DNA of 64,000 nt from a bacterium (lineage in GTDB: Bacteria; Pseudomonadota; Alphaproteobacteria; SP197). The DNA lies in the NCBI GenBank assembly GCA_028821455.1, contig JAPPGE010000049.1, forward strand, positions 24,595 to 88,594, written 5' to 3'. The notes under the pieces are model-generated. The model was given only the letters and a program-made list of their open reading frames with translations. It was not told the origin of the DNA and ran no database searches. A program made the position numbers and the translations under genes. Shown here one piece after another: positions 1 through 9,008 of the stretch; the first letter of the stretch is position 1, and each line of letters opens with the position of its first letter.

Positions 1-208
1 AGTGGAAGGCTCCCTCGTTTTCACCCGTGGTGGTGCTCATGAAGCCGATGATGAGAGCAGCGCCACCGGCATTGCCGAACAGGAGAAGACGAACCGACTC
101 GAGGAGCATCCGGAACATGACGTTGCGGCGCATGGCAACGACCTTGTATCCCTCCCGGAGCCACTCCTCGCCGGTCTCTTCCAGGGAAAAGTCATGGAGT
201 TTCTTCAC
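1..208 (-). CDS. N-terminal part of a small membrane-associated protein, partner of the substrate-binding protein (cut by window edge)
   Basis: The reading frame opens with GTG at 206-208. This overlaps the TGA of the substrate-binding protein gene by 4 bp, so the two are probably translationally coupled. About 69 residues are visible before the window ends. They include FSLEET, EWLRE, KVVAMRR and LLLFG, then a hydrophobic stretch (GGAALIIGFMS) that could start a membrane segment. I do not recognise the family. A related N-terminus follows the second substrate-binding protein near 57.9 kb (30 of 48 aligned residues identical by eye), so it is a real conserved partner. Function unknown. Confidence 0.7.
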   Translation of the reverse strand, partial: MKKLHDFSLEETGEEWLREGYKVVAMRRNVMFRMLLESVRLLLFGNAGGAALIIGFMSTTTGENEGAFH

Positions 209-1386
209 TCGGCGGCCTCCCTTTCGGAATTGTAGCCGGAAAGGTCAACGATTCGCACGTAGTCCGAGCCGACATTGCTACCCTCGTCGAAGGAGACCAC
301 CCAGTCGTCGATATGGACGGGATCCCGCGACAGTGCCACTGTCAGAAAGACCTCCCGACTCAACTCGTCCGGCATGCGTTTCAGAACTTCGACGATGAAA
401 CGACCCACGATATAGCCTTCCAGGCTGAACAGGTTCACGACACCCTCCGCGATCTCCGGTTCGGTGTTCCGGTAGGCGTCGAGGGCGAGGCGGAAGCGTC
501 TCACCAGCGCAATGTTCTCGTTGGCGAAGTCTGGAATGACTCTCGTCAGGAAGATCCGTTCGTTCGAGAAGTCCAGCGACGCCTCGAGGCGCCCGCTGTC
601 AACAAAGGACAGGAGGCCGAAGGAATAGTCGTTGCCGAGGGATCGCGATGTGTTGATCACTTCGGCGGCCGGTCCGAGAGTGGTGGCCAGCAACACGACG
701 TCCAGATCCGCCTTTTCCATGTCGAACACTGTCGAGTGCACGGCATGGGAGTGCCGCGAGTAGGCCGCCTTGGCAAGAATCGAGAGATCGAAGGATCTCA
801 GGGCGTCCTCGTAGCTGTCGATCACGGTGCGACCGAACGAGTCGTCCTGATGAATGATACCGAACCGGCGGGCGTTCAGGTTTTCGACGAAGTGCTCGAC
901 CAGGTGCCGCGTTTCCTCGGAGTACCCGGCGCGCAGGTTCACCACGTTGGGATTTCGCCGGGTGTCGCTCAGAAAATCGGCCCCTGTGAGGTGGCCGACG
1001 AAGGGCATCAACGCCTTCCTGAAGATAGATACCATGCGTTCGGTCGTCGGCGTGCCGACACCGCCCAGGACGGCAAACACTTCCTCGCCATCGACGAACC
1101 GGTCCGCGTTGGCTGCCGCCCGGTCCGGATCGTAACCGTCGTCCAGCGCCAGGAGCACCAGTTGTCTGCCGTTGACACCGCCGCCGGCGTTGAACTCATG
1201 GAACGCGGTCAGTATGCCATCGCGGTACTGGATTCCCGCGTACCCGCAGGAGCCGCTGAAGCAACCGCTCTGTCCAAAGACGATAGAATTCTCGGTTACG
1301 CCTGGCGCTGCTGCCGACGCGTCGAAGGAAGCCTCCGCCGTCAGCACAATGAAGATGGCGGCAACACGGCTAATGGTCGCCGCCAT
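205..1386 (-). CDS. Periplasmic substrate-binding protein of the branched-chain amino acid/amide type (Peripla_BP_6)
   Basis: The 393-aa product has an N-terminal signal peptide (hydrophobic residues about 8-25) and the LivJ-like fold signature: FGQSG near residue 38, a DDGYDP stretch, then GGVGTP and GRT.ID motifs. Proteins of this family bind amino acids, amides or similar small ligands in the periplasm. No LivHMGF membrane or ATPase genes lie nearby, so a sensing role is as likely as transport. The start overlaps the end of the HflK-like gene by 17 bp and the end overlaps the next gene by 4 bp, so it sits inside one operon. A close paralogue is at 56.7-57.9 kb. Ligand unknown. Confidence 0.85.
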   Translation of the reverse strand: MAATISRVAAIFIVLTAEASFDASAAAPGVTENSIVFGQSGCFSGSCGYAGIQYRDGILTAFHEFNAGGGVNGRQLVLLALDDGYDPDRAAANADRFVDGEEVFAVLGGVGTPTTERMVSIFRKALMPFVGHLTGADFLSDTRRNPNVVNLRAGYSEETRHLVEHFVENLNARRFGIIHQDDSFGRTVIDSYEDALRSFDLSILAKAAYSRHSHAVHSTVFDMEKADLDVVLLATTLGPAAEVINTSRSLGNDYSFGLLSFVDSGRLEASLDFSNERIFLTRVIPDFANENIALVRRFRLALDAYRNTEPEIAEGVVNLFSLEGYIVGRFIVEVLKRMPDELSREVFLTVALSRDPVHIDDWVVSFDEGSNVGSDYVRIVDLSGYNSEREAAE

Positions 1387-2758
1387 CTTGTTTCTCTTCT
1401 GCCGGCGCGCTTTGTCCTTCCGACGGCTCGGTTGTCATTGCCGTCGAAGTTTCCCGTCCCTTCTGGACGTCTTCGCTTGTATCAATGATCGTCGTCTCGA
1501 CCATTGGCTGCTCGGACTGCTCCACCGCCGTCCAGACAGATGTAGGCGCGACATGGCGATGAGAGAAGATGGAAAGATCGTCGAAAATCAGGGAACGCAG
1601 TTCGGCAGTGCCCAGATGATGGCGTTCGCTCCTGGGCGAATGGAAACGTCCGTCCAGGAGATAACGATCCGACTGCACCGCCTCGATACCGTGTGCTCCT
1701 CTCTCACTTGCGAGCGTGATCGAGGGCCCGGCCCCGATCAGGCTCCCCGCGGGCTCCGCAGCTGCCGTGGTCACCTCGGGCAGCCTGCCAACGCCGGGCA
1801 CGAAACTCTCGATCATGTTGATGTCGATGGTCGAGGTGTCGTCCGGGTTGACCTTTGCCAACGTCGCATCCCGGAAGACTTCACGCATTCTCTGCCAGTA
1901 GCGTGTCGTGGAGACCGAAGAGGGCTCGCTTCGATATGCGTCCAGCAGGTCCAGGTAGGCTTGCGCGCTGCTTGCGGCCTGCAACCGGCGTTCTCTCGCC
2001 CTGGCCCTGGCGTTCAGCACCACTGCCTCGGCCTGACCCCTGCTGCGGGCCAGGAGCTGTTCCGCCCGCCTGTTGGCCTCGCTCACGGTCTCGATGCTCT
2101 CGGCGATGGCATCACTCACATCGCGGAAGGCGGCCACGGTTTCATCGATGGGACGCAGGCCCACGATATTGAGCGCCAGCAATTCGACGCCGATGTCGTT
2201 GGCGTCCAGAAAGGTCTGCGTTTCCTCGAACAGGCGCCGTTGAATGATATCGCGGCTGTTGGTGAATATGAGATCGATGAAGCTGTTGCTCATGTTGCCG
2301 ACCAGGCGTTCGCGGACGACGAGGGCGAGCACGGCATGCGGGTCGGAAGTCGCGTAGAGATAGTTCCTCAGACTGCCGATCCTGTATTGCAGCGCCACGT
2401 CCACCTCGAAGAGGTTCGTGTCGCCCGAGAGGATCGAAAAATAGACGTTGCCGTCTGCATCCTGTGTCGCCACGTTCTGCCGGGTCACGCGCATGACCTT
2501 CCGCACGTGGGCCTGTTCAATCAGCGGGAACACGTAGTGAAGACCAGGCGAGACCTTCATGTTCACCACCTTGCCGAAACGCGTGACGACCGCCTGTTCC
2601 TCCTTCTTCACGACGTAGAAACCGCTCGCCAGCACGGCGAGCACGGCAAGCAACACGAGTGACAGCAACAGAGGCCGACGCCGTTCACGCACCCAGTCAA
2701 AGCTCGAGTAGATGAAGCGTGTGCTCCAGGGGAGTTGTTCGGCAGACGTGTCAGACAT
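1370..2758 (-). CDS. hflK: SPFH/band-7 membrane protein, HflK-like
   Basis: The 462-aa protein has a basic N-terminus, one membrane segment (about residues 29-47), then an SPFH/prohibitin domain (KKEEQAVVTRFGKV followed by SPGLHYVFPLIE) and an Ala/Glu/Arg-rich coiled coil (about 235-290). It has a long C-terminal tail, rich in Ser/Thr/Glu at its very end, that is atypical for HflK. HflK with HflC forms inner-membrane assemblies that modulate FtsH in Escherichia coli. Here it follows an HflC-like gene and a permease-SPFH fusion downstream of a metal-binding protein gene, so its partners are probably those rather than FtsH. HflK-like is firm; the role in this operon is inferred. Confidence 0.85.
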   Translation of the reverse strand: MSDTSAEQLPWSTRFIYSSFDWVRERRRPLLLSLVLLAVLAVLASGFYVVKKEEQAVVTRFGKVVNMKVSPGLHYVFPLIEQAHVRKVMRVTRQNVATQDADGNVYFSILSGDTNLFEVDVALQYRIGSLRNYLYATSDPHAVLALVVRERLVGNMSNSFIDLIFTNSRDIIQRRLFEETQTFLDANDIGVELLALNIVGLRPIDETVAAFRDVSDAIAESIETVSEANRRAEQLLARSRGQAEAVVLNARARARERRLQAASSAQAYLDLLDAYRSEPSSVSTTRYWQRMREVFRDATLAKVNPDDTSTIDINMIESFVPGVGRLPEVTTAAAEPAGSLIGAGPSITLASERGAHGIEAVQSDRYLLDGRFHSPRSERHHLGTAELRSLIFDDLSIFSHRHVAPTSVWTAVEQSEQPMVETTIIDTSEDVQKGRETSTAMTTEPSEGQSAPAEEKQDGGDH

Positions 2759-2770
2759 GAGTTCGACCCG

Positions 2771-3676
2771 TCACTCCGGCGCCGGCGGCGGCAGCATCCC
2801 GTCGCCGTCAAGATACCTGAACAGCTCGCTGTCGGCGGGGAGTATCAGCGTCGTGTTCCTGTCAATGATCGCATCGTAGCTGTCGAGCGCCCGGATGAAC
2901 TTGTAGAATTCAGGGTCTTCACTGTACGCGGCGGCCAGCGTGGACATCGCCTCGGCTTCGGCTTCTCCGAGAATGGTGGTGGCTTCGGCATGGGCGGTGG
3001 CCATGAGCTTTTCGTGCTCGTGGATGGCATAGGCCTCGATGCGTATGGCCGCTTCCTCTCCCTCGCTGCGGTAGCGTGCGGCAATCCGGGCGCGTTCGGA
3101 GATCATCCGCTGAATGACACTGGGACGGTTTTCGGCCGGCAGGGTGTACTCGACGATTCCGATCTTCATGACGTCTATGCCGTAGTCCTCGGCAATCGGT
3201 TTGACCAGATCGAGGATCTCGCCGGAAATCAGGGAGACGTCCTCATGTTCCAGGCCGAGGCTCACGAACACTTCACGGGGCTTGTTGCTGACCACGATGC
3301 CGGCGCTCGATCGGTACAGGTCGCTGAGGCGCTCGACGGCCCTGACCTCGGTTCTGATCGATTCCACGTAGCGAACCGGGTCCGTGACGCGCCACAACAG
3401 ATAGCCGTCGACCAGGACGTTTTTCTGGTCTTCGGTAATGAGCTCCTGGCTCAGGTTGGTGAGCGGATGGATGCGACGGTCGACCTTGTAGATCTTCGAG
3501 ACGGGCCACGGGAACTTGAAATGCAGGCCCGGTTCCTTCACCGGCGGCGCGATCTTGCCGAAGTGGGTGAGGACGCCTTGCTGCGATTCATCAATGGTGT
3601 AGATGCTGTCGTAGACAACGATGGCGAGCAGCAGGACTGCGATCACGGCCGTGATCCGTTTGCCTCCTCTGGTCAT
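2771..3676 (-). CDS. hflC: SPFH/band-7 membrane protein, HflC-like
   Basis: I chose ATG at 3674-3676 (301 aa) because a GGAG sits 9 bases upstream; an in-frame start 90 bp further out lacks support. The order is one N-terminal membrane segment (about residues 8-22), an SPFH domain (DESQQGVLTHFGK, then KEPGLHFKFPWPV), a coiled coil rich in Ala and Glu, and a Pro-rich end. RVTDPVRYVESI and ERARIAARYRSEGEE are typical of HflC. The gene lies 12 bp before the HflK-like gene and just after the permease-SPFH fusion, so three SPFH polypeptides are made from one unit. Confidence 0.87.
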   Translation of the reverse strand: MTRGGKRITAVIAVLLLAIVVYDSIYTIDESQQGVLTHFGKIAPPVKEPGLHFKFPWPVSKIYKVDRRIHPLTNLSQELITEDQKNVLVDGYLLWRVTDPVRYVESIRTEVRAVERLSDLYRSSAGIVVSNKPREVFVSLGLEHEDVSLISGEILDLVKPIAEDYGIDVMKIGIVEYTLPAENRPSVIQRMISERARIAARYRSEGEEAAIRIEAYAIHEHEKLMATAHAEATTILGEAEAEAMSTLAAAYSEDPEFYKFIRALDSYDAIIDRNTTLILPADSELFRYLDGDGMLPPPAPE

Positions 3677-3737
3677 GGCGAGTCTCCTACGGTTCCAGTC
3701 GCGGTCGCATCCCGAAGGACGCGCCCGGTAGGTCGTC

Positions 3738-6020
3738 TCAATGGTGGGGCGCCATTGGCGTGGCACCGCCGTTCGATGATTTCCACAAGGCTACCTTGTT
3801 CAGGGTTTCTTCGCTTGGAACGATGATCTTGTTCCTGCCGGAAAGCGAGGTCTCCAGCTTCTCTCTCCAGAGCATGTTGTGAAGGACGCCAGGCGTCAGG
3901 CGAACCACGTCGGCAATCACGCGAATGGCTTCGCTCTCCGCCTCGGAGGTGATCGTCCGGCGTGCCGCTTCTCCCTTGGCCTGCTCGAGTTCGTAGAACG
4001 CGTTGCCATGCGCCCGGGGTATCAACATGACCAGCAGGCGCTGGGCATTGACGATGATGCGTTCCCTGTCGTCCTGGGAGCTCGAAACCTCCCTGAAGGC
4101 GCTCATCGTTGCTTCGATGGGTTTCGCGGAAAGCAGGTTCACCTTGACGAGTTCGATGGTGTCGAGCACTTCGCTGTCCCCGCCCGCGGCACGGTTCTCG
4201 AAGACATCCGCAATGTGGGCCTGCAGGGCCGCGCGCTCGACGTTCAGCAGCTCGTCCAGGGTCCGTCCGGCCACGAACTTGCGGAGTTCCTTGCGCACAT
4301 TGTCGACGATGGCCTGTGCCGGGTTCGCGGTCCGATAGTGATAGGTATAGGGGTCGCTGACCCGGTACTGCACGTTCACCGACATTGACATGAGATTGAC
4401 ATCGCCGGTGAGATACTCGTAGCTGTCACCGCTGTTGATGGACTTCACTTCGCTGACCGGCCACTTGTCAGCCCTGACGAAGGGGCTTGGCGCAAGATAA
4501 TGCAGGCCCGGCGCCAGGTCTTTCCAGACGACTGCGCCGAAAAGGCGTCCATAGCCGACTTCGCCCGGCTTCACGATGGTGAAGCCGCTCAAAAGGAACG
4601 CGGCGACGAGTGTCAGCCAGACGGCCCTTCCGGCGGGCGTGCGCGGGTTGACGGCCCCCGTTACCGGTCGATCGCGGGTGGCGCGGGACCACCATGCCTT
4701 GAAAGGCACGGAAACCGGGCGCAGGTTCGAAAGCAGATCATGGTATCCGCTCGCCAACGCTCCGGCGCGGAACCGCCAGATGATGAGGGCGATGAGCCCG
4801 ATAGCGCCGCCCCACTGCACGATCATGATTGCCGGCGAATCGGAAGCGTCCAGGTTCACGGTCAGCGAGAGGCCAAACGCGATCATGAGCAAATCGATGG
4901 CAATGCCCAGCGCCATCGTAACCACCACCACGGAGCCGACGTAGATGGACGCGAAGCGCGCGCCGAACTGGCTTACGATGATGGCGATCGTCCCGGTGTT
5001 GGTGGCAGGACCGGTCATCAGGAAGATGAGCGCCGCGCCGGGACTGAATCCCTTGGCGACCAGGGCCGCCGCGATCGGCGTGCTGGCGGAGGCGCAGATA
5101 TAGAGGGGGATACCCACCAGGACCATGACGGGGTACGAGATCCAGCGGGCGTACTCGTGGGCCATGAGGTCGCTGGGTATCGCGAGGTAGATGAGGCCGC
5201 CAAGCGCAACACCGACCAGCAGGGCGAACAGGATATCGTCGGCGACGTCGACGAAGCCGTAACGCAGAATGTGTCGGCAGACGGTCGCGAACGTGACGCC
5301 ACCAAGGTTCCGCTCCGACTCGGAACTCGGAGACGGGGTCTCCCGGGAAGGCGTTAGGTACTCGCGGTAGAACTCCGGCTTGATCCATGTGGTGGTCCGA
5401 ATGCGCCCCACGCTTTCGCTCAGGCGACGAATCCAGACCAGGAAGAATCCCCTGAGTTCGCTCGGACTCACATAGCAGTCATCAGCGCCCGGAATGAGCG
5501 GTTCGTGGTCGTGGGAGTGACCATGACTGTGATCGTGGCCGTGACTGTGACTGTGATCGTGGACTTCATGGTCCTCGTCTTCCGCGACCGTTTCGAAGGC
5601 GTCGCGACCGCGGATCAACCCGATACAGAAGATGCCCGCCACCACACCCGTGATGAAGCTGACGACGGGTCTCACGACTGCGGGAATGAAGCCGAAGAAT
5701 GCCTGGGTGACCAGAATCGAGTCCACCCCGGTCTCCGGAGCGGTGATCAGGAAGGACATGCAGGACGATCGGGATGCTCCCTTGCGGCGCATCTCCGCCA
5801 CGACCGGCACCACCGAACAGCTGCAGAGCGGCATGGGAACACCGATGGCCGCGCTGGAAGAGACCGACTTGAGGCTGTCCTGCTTCAGCCACTTGAGAAC
5901 GGCCTCCCGTGATATGAACACATGGATCAGTCCCGCCAGGAACAGGCCGAGAAGGAGCATCGGCGCCAGAACGAGAAACGACGACCACAGGAAATCGAAG
6001 AACAGCGTCAGTTGGTCCAT
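3738..6020 (-). CDS. Fusion of a two-Cys (ArsP/UPF0718-type) permease with an SPFH domain; His-rich cytosolic loop
   Basis: Roughly residues 1-430 form a polytopic permease of the UPF0718/ArsP_1 family, with the signature PLCSCSVVP near residue 65 and GPATNTGTI in the second half. A loop at about residues 148-173 alternates His with Asp, Ser and Gly, as in metal-buffering loops. After another hydrophobic segment (about 465-485) comes an SPFH domain (KPGEVGYGRLFG, then LAPGLHYLAPSPF) and a coiled-coil tail. Stand-alone UPF0718 permeases are much shorter (about 300-350 aa), so this is a true fusion. It lies between a ZnuA-like gene and hflC/hflK-like genes. ATG at 6018-6020 is the assumed start; a GTG 33 bp upstream is possible. 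Substrate unknown; a divalent metal is likely from context. Confidence 0.85.
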   Translation of the reverse strand: MDQLTLFFDFLWSSFLVLAPMLLLGLFLAGLIHVFISREAVLKWLKQDSLKSVSSSAAIGVPMPLCSCSVVPVVAEMRRKGASRSSCMSFLITAPETGVDSILVTQAFFGFIPAVVRPVVSFITGVVAGIFCIGLIRGRDAFETVAEDEDHEVHDHSHSHGHDHSHGHSHDHEPLIPGADDCYVSPSELRGFFLVWIRRLSESVGRIRTTTWIKPEFYREYLTPSRETPSPSSESERNLGGVTFATVCRHILRYGFVDVADDILFALLVGVALGGLIYLAIPSDLMAHEYARWISYPVMVLVGIPLYICASASTPIAAALVAKGFSPGAALIFLMTGPATNTGTIAIIVSQFGARFASIYVGSVVVVTMALGIAIDLLMIAFGLSLTVNLDASDSPAIMIVQWGGAIGLIALIIWRFRAGALASGYHDLLSNLRPVSVPFKAWWSRATRDRPVTGAVNPRTPAGRAVWLTLVAAFLLSGFTIVKPGEVGYGRLFGAVVWKDLAPGLHYLAPSPFVRADKWPVSEVKSINSGDSYEYLTGDVNLMSMSVNVQYRVSDPYTYHYRTANPAQAIVDNVRKELRKFVAGRTLDELLNVERAALQAHIADVFENRAAGGDSEVLDTIELVKVNLLSAKPIEATMSAFREVSSSQDDRERIIVNAQRLLVMLIPRAHGNAFYELEQAKGEAARRTITSEAESEAIRVIADVVRLTPGVLHNMLWREKLETSLSGRNKIIVPSEETLNKVALWKSSNGGATPMAPHH

Positions 6021-6157
6021 GACAGCGTGTCGTCCAGCGGTCTCCGGTGCCACACGGTACCCGATGGCAGGGGATGTGTCGATGTAGTCCTAGGGAATTC
6101 TGGTGACTGCGGGTGATCCTCCCGAAAGTCGGATGTCCGGTCTGCTTGCCACCGGGT

Positions 6158-7150
6158 TCAGGGGTCTCCCAGGCACCCGGCGATGGCGTCACCGAGGGCG
6201 CGCATCATCTCGAACCATGCGTCCGGACCCGGTTCGAAATCGACACCGATTGGGTCGAGTTCCGCGGTGCGCACGGTCGTTCCCTCGGTCAGGGTCTCCA
6301 CGAGGTCCGGTGGAAACTGGGGCTCGATGAAGACGCAACGGACATCGTGCTCGACAAGGGCCTCGCGCAGTTCGACGATCCGCTTCGTGCCGGGCGGGCG
6401 GCCCGGATCGACGGCGACGGCACCCACGGTGTTGAGACCGAATGCATGCTCGAAATACTGGTAGCCGTCGTGGAACACGACGAATGCACGCTCATGTACC
6501 GGCTCCAGCTGCTCCGCGAGTGACGCTTCCAGTGTGGCGATGCGCTCAAGCATCGAATCGGCGTTGCTGAAATAGATTTCGGCGCCGTCAGGGTCGATGC
6601 GGCTGAGCGCGTCGGCGGAGACTTCGACAATCCGGCTGGCATTTCCGGGATCGAGCCAGATGTGCATATCGAATTCGCCGTGATCGTGACCGTGATCGTC
6701 ATGTTCGTCGACGTGTGCTTCCTTGTGCTCGTCGTGCTCGTCGGGCCATAGACCGCCCTCGCGGGTGGGCAACAACTCCATCCTCGCCACTTCGTGCAAG
6801 GTGACGACTTCGGCGTCGGCTCCGAGGTTCTCGATGGGACGCTCGAGGAACATTTCCATGTTCTCGCCGATCCACACGATGAGGTCCGCCGCGTTCAGCG
6901 CCTGCGCCTCGGACGGGCGCATCTGGTAGGTATGGGGCGACGCGGCGCCCGTGACCATCAGCCCGGGTTCACCGGTCTCTCCCATCACGCCGGAGACAAG
7001 GGAATGGATTGGCTGGATGCTCACGACGACATCCGTTGCCTGAGCATGCGGCACGGAAACGAAGGCAAGGCCGCAAAGGGCGGTACAGACCGCACCCTTG
7101 CGCACGGTCATCGACCGCGCGGAACACAAGAGGCGCATGATACTCTGCAT
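6158..7150 (-). CDS. znuA: ZnuA-type periplasmic metal-binding protein with His-rich loop
   Basis: Start ATG 7148-7150 has GGAGACAC just upstream and yields a 330-aa protein with a signal peptide ending near the HAQA stretch. The family's metal ligands are visible: SPHTYQMRP, then DMHIWLDP after a loop rich in His, Asp and Glu (residues about 135-161), VVFHDGYQYF and FIEPQFPP. Such loops mark zinc-specific members of the cluster A-I (TroA/ZnuA) family. No ZnuB permease or ZnuC ATPase follows; the next gene (138 bp on) is the permease-SPFH fusion. Zinc or another transition metal is the likely ligand. Delivery to the neighbouring permease is inferred. Confidence 0.88.
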   Translation of the reverse strand: MQSIMRLLCSARSMTVRKGAVCTALCGLAFVSVPHAQATDVVVSIQPIHSLVSGVMGETGEPGLMVTGAASPHTYQMRPSEAQALNAADLIVWIGENMEMFLERPIENLGADAEVVTLHEVARMELLPTREGGLWPDEHDEHKEAHVDEHDDHGHDHGEFDMHIWLDPGNASRIVEVSADALSRIDPDGAEIYFSNADSMLERIATLEASLAEQLEPVHERAFVVFHDGYQYFEHAFGLNTVGAVAVDPGRPPGTKRIVELREALVEHDVRCVFIEPQFPPDLVETLTEGTTVRTAELDPIGVDFEPGPDAWFEMMRALGDAIAGCLGDP

Positions 7151-7733
7151 GATGTGTCTCCAGTTTGAATTGCAGGGCGAAGGCCCCGCAGGTTCGCCTG
7201 GTGATCGCTCCCCCTTGAAGGATGGAAAGCAAGGAGCCCCGTCGCGGACGGCCTTCATCAAGGCCCGCGTCAGCCTGGACATGGCGGCCATGCCGACTTC
7301 ATCGTGCCTCTTGGTTCAGTTCAAGCAACCACCAAGAGGCACAGGATAGTGTGCAGGGAGGCTCTTGCAACTCTCCCGGGATGTGAGGCGAGGATCCCGC
7401 GATGTCGGAGGCTTGTCCGAGGACCACCCTCGGTCATCAGTGGATTCGGGTCGGCGGACATGCGGCACAAGGCGCGGTGCCGATGGCGCGCCGTTTGACG
7501 CATGACGTCGCGGACGCCTTGCGCCTTCCCTGGCAAGAACCCTGCGTCATGATCCTGGGAAGGTGCCGGCATCGTCCGGGAGTCCTGAGAATTGGTCGCT
7601 CAGGCGGATGACTGACCGGGGCCGACGGCTGTATGGTGTGGTTCCTTGTTCCCCACGCGCGTGCGTTGAGTTCGGGCCGAATGTGCGTTGGAACGCCCAT
7701 GCCGAACGGCGTTGACCCCGGGAGACGCGCTTC
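7151..7733. other. Divergent intergenic region between the metal operon and the phosphate permease
   Basis: This 583-bp stretch must hold the promoters of both flanking operons. I found no convincing Zur-type AT-rich palindrome, riboswitch core or small gene. A weak hairpin (CTTCCC with GGGAAG, about 7527-7562) is present on the plus strand. Nothing else stands out. Confidence 0.4.
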
Positions 7734-9008
7734 GTGGACATGAGCCTGACAATCATTCTGATTGCGGCCATCGCCGCCGGTCTCTACATGGCCTGGGCGA
7801 TCGGCGCCAACGACGTGGCAAACTCGATGGGAACGTCGGTCGGCTCGGGCGCGATCACGGTCGGCGGCGCCATCGTGATAGCCGGAACGTTCGAGTTCCT
7901 GGGGGCGTTTCTTGCCGGCGGTGAGGTCACCTCGACGATCCGCAAGGGCATCATCGACGCCGAGGCGCTCGAGCACGATCCCGACCTGCTGGTCGTCGGC
8001 ATGCTGGCAGCGCTTCTGGCGGCTGCCTCCTGGCTCACGGTCGCCTCCAGGTTTGGATGGCCCGTATCGACGACGCACTCGATCGTCGGAGCCATCATCG
8101 GGTTCGCCGTGGTCGCAATCGGCATCGAGGCCGTCCACTGGTGGGATGTGGCAACGATCGCAGCGAGCTGGGTGGTCACCCCGGTGCTCGCCGGATTGAT
8201 CGCATTTCTCCTGGTGCTGAGCGTGCAGTGGCTGATCTTCGACAAGGACGATCCGGCCATCCAGGCCCGCCGGTATGTGCCCATCTACATCTTCGCCGCA
8301 GTGCTCGTGACCGCCACCGTGACCTTCGTCAAGGGCCTCAAACATGTCGGCCTGGATCTGAGCATGCCGATGGCGATCCTCTATTCGGTGCTCATGGCCG
8401 GCATGGTTGCCATCATCTGCCGGCTGGTCATCAACAGATTGCGCTTCCGGAGCCTCGACGCTCCCACAGGGGGACAATCGCGGTTCAACGACGTCGAGAA
8501 AGTGTTCGGCATCCTCATGATCGTGACCGCGTCGGGCATGGCCTTCGCGCACGGCTCAAACGACGTTGCCAACGCGATCGGGCCTGTCGCCGCGATCGTG
8601 GGCGTGGTGTCGACCGGCGGGGTCGCCGCAAAGTCGGCGGTTCCGGTCTGGGTGCTGCTGGTCGGCGCGGCCGGAATCGTCGTCGGCCTGGCGACGTTCG
8701 GTTACCGGGTCATGGCGACCATCGGCAGGAAGATCACCGAGCTCACGCCGAGCCGCGGATTCGCCGCCGAGTTCGCCGCCGCATCGACGGTCGTCGTGGC
8801 AAGCGGCACGGGACTGCCGGTTTCGACCACCCAGACGCTGGTGGGCGCCGTGCTGGGGGTAGGGCTCGCGCGCGGGGTGGGGGCCCTCGATTTGGGCGTG
8901 GTCCGCAACATCTTCGTATCATGGGTGGTGACGCTTCCGGTCGGGGCGGCGCTCGCGGTTGCGTTCTATTTCGTCCTGTCGGCGATATTCCTTCAAGGGG
9001 CCGGATGA
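7734..9008 (+). CDS. pit: Inorganic phosphate transporter, PiT family
   Basis: The 424-aa polytopic protein carries the two inverted PiT signatures GANDVANSMGT (about residue 24) and GSNDVANAIGP (about 276), each followed by Gly-rich membrane segments, and the paired PVSTTHS and PVSTTQT repeats. These transporters take up phosphate or metal-phosphate complexes with protons or sodium across the inner membrane. GTG at 7734 is favoured over ATG at 7740 because GGGAG lies about 9 bases before it. The stop overlaps the start of the GPP34 gene, implying coupled translation. Confidence 0.92.
   Translation: MDMSLTIILIAAIAAGLYMAWAIGANDVANSMGTSVGSGAITVGGAIVIAGTFEFLGAFLAGGEVTSTIRKGIIDAEALEHDPDLLVVGMLAALLAAASWLTVASRFGWPVSTTHSIVGAIIGFAVVAIGIEAVHWWDVATIAASWVVTPVLAGLIAFLLVLSVQWLIFDKDDPAIQARRYVPIYIFAAVLVTATVTFVKGLKHVGLDLSMPMAILYSVLMAGMVAIICRLVINRLRFRSLDAPTGGQSRFNDVEKVFGILMIVTASGMAFAHGSNDVANAIGPVAAIVGVVSTGGVAAKSAVPVWVLLVGAAGIVVGLATFGYRVMATIGRKITELTPSRGFAAEFAAASTVVVASGTGLPVSTTQTLVGAVLGVGLARGVGALDLGVVRNIFVSWVVTLPVGAALAVAFYFVLSAIFLQGAG

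Noticed and set aside
7380..7650. Possible cobalamin riboswitch upstream of the phosphate permease
   Set aside because: Short CCGG-rich helices are present, but the conserved B12-box sequences are missing and the downstream gene is not cobalamin related.
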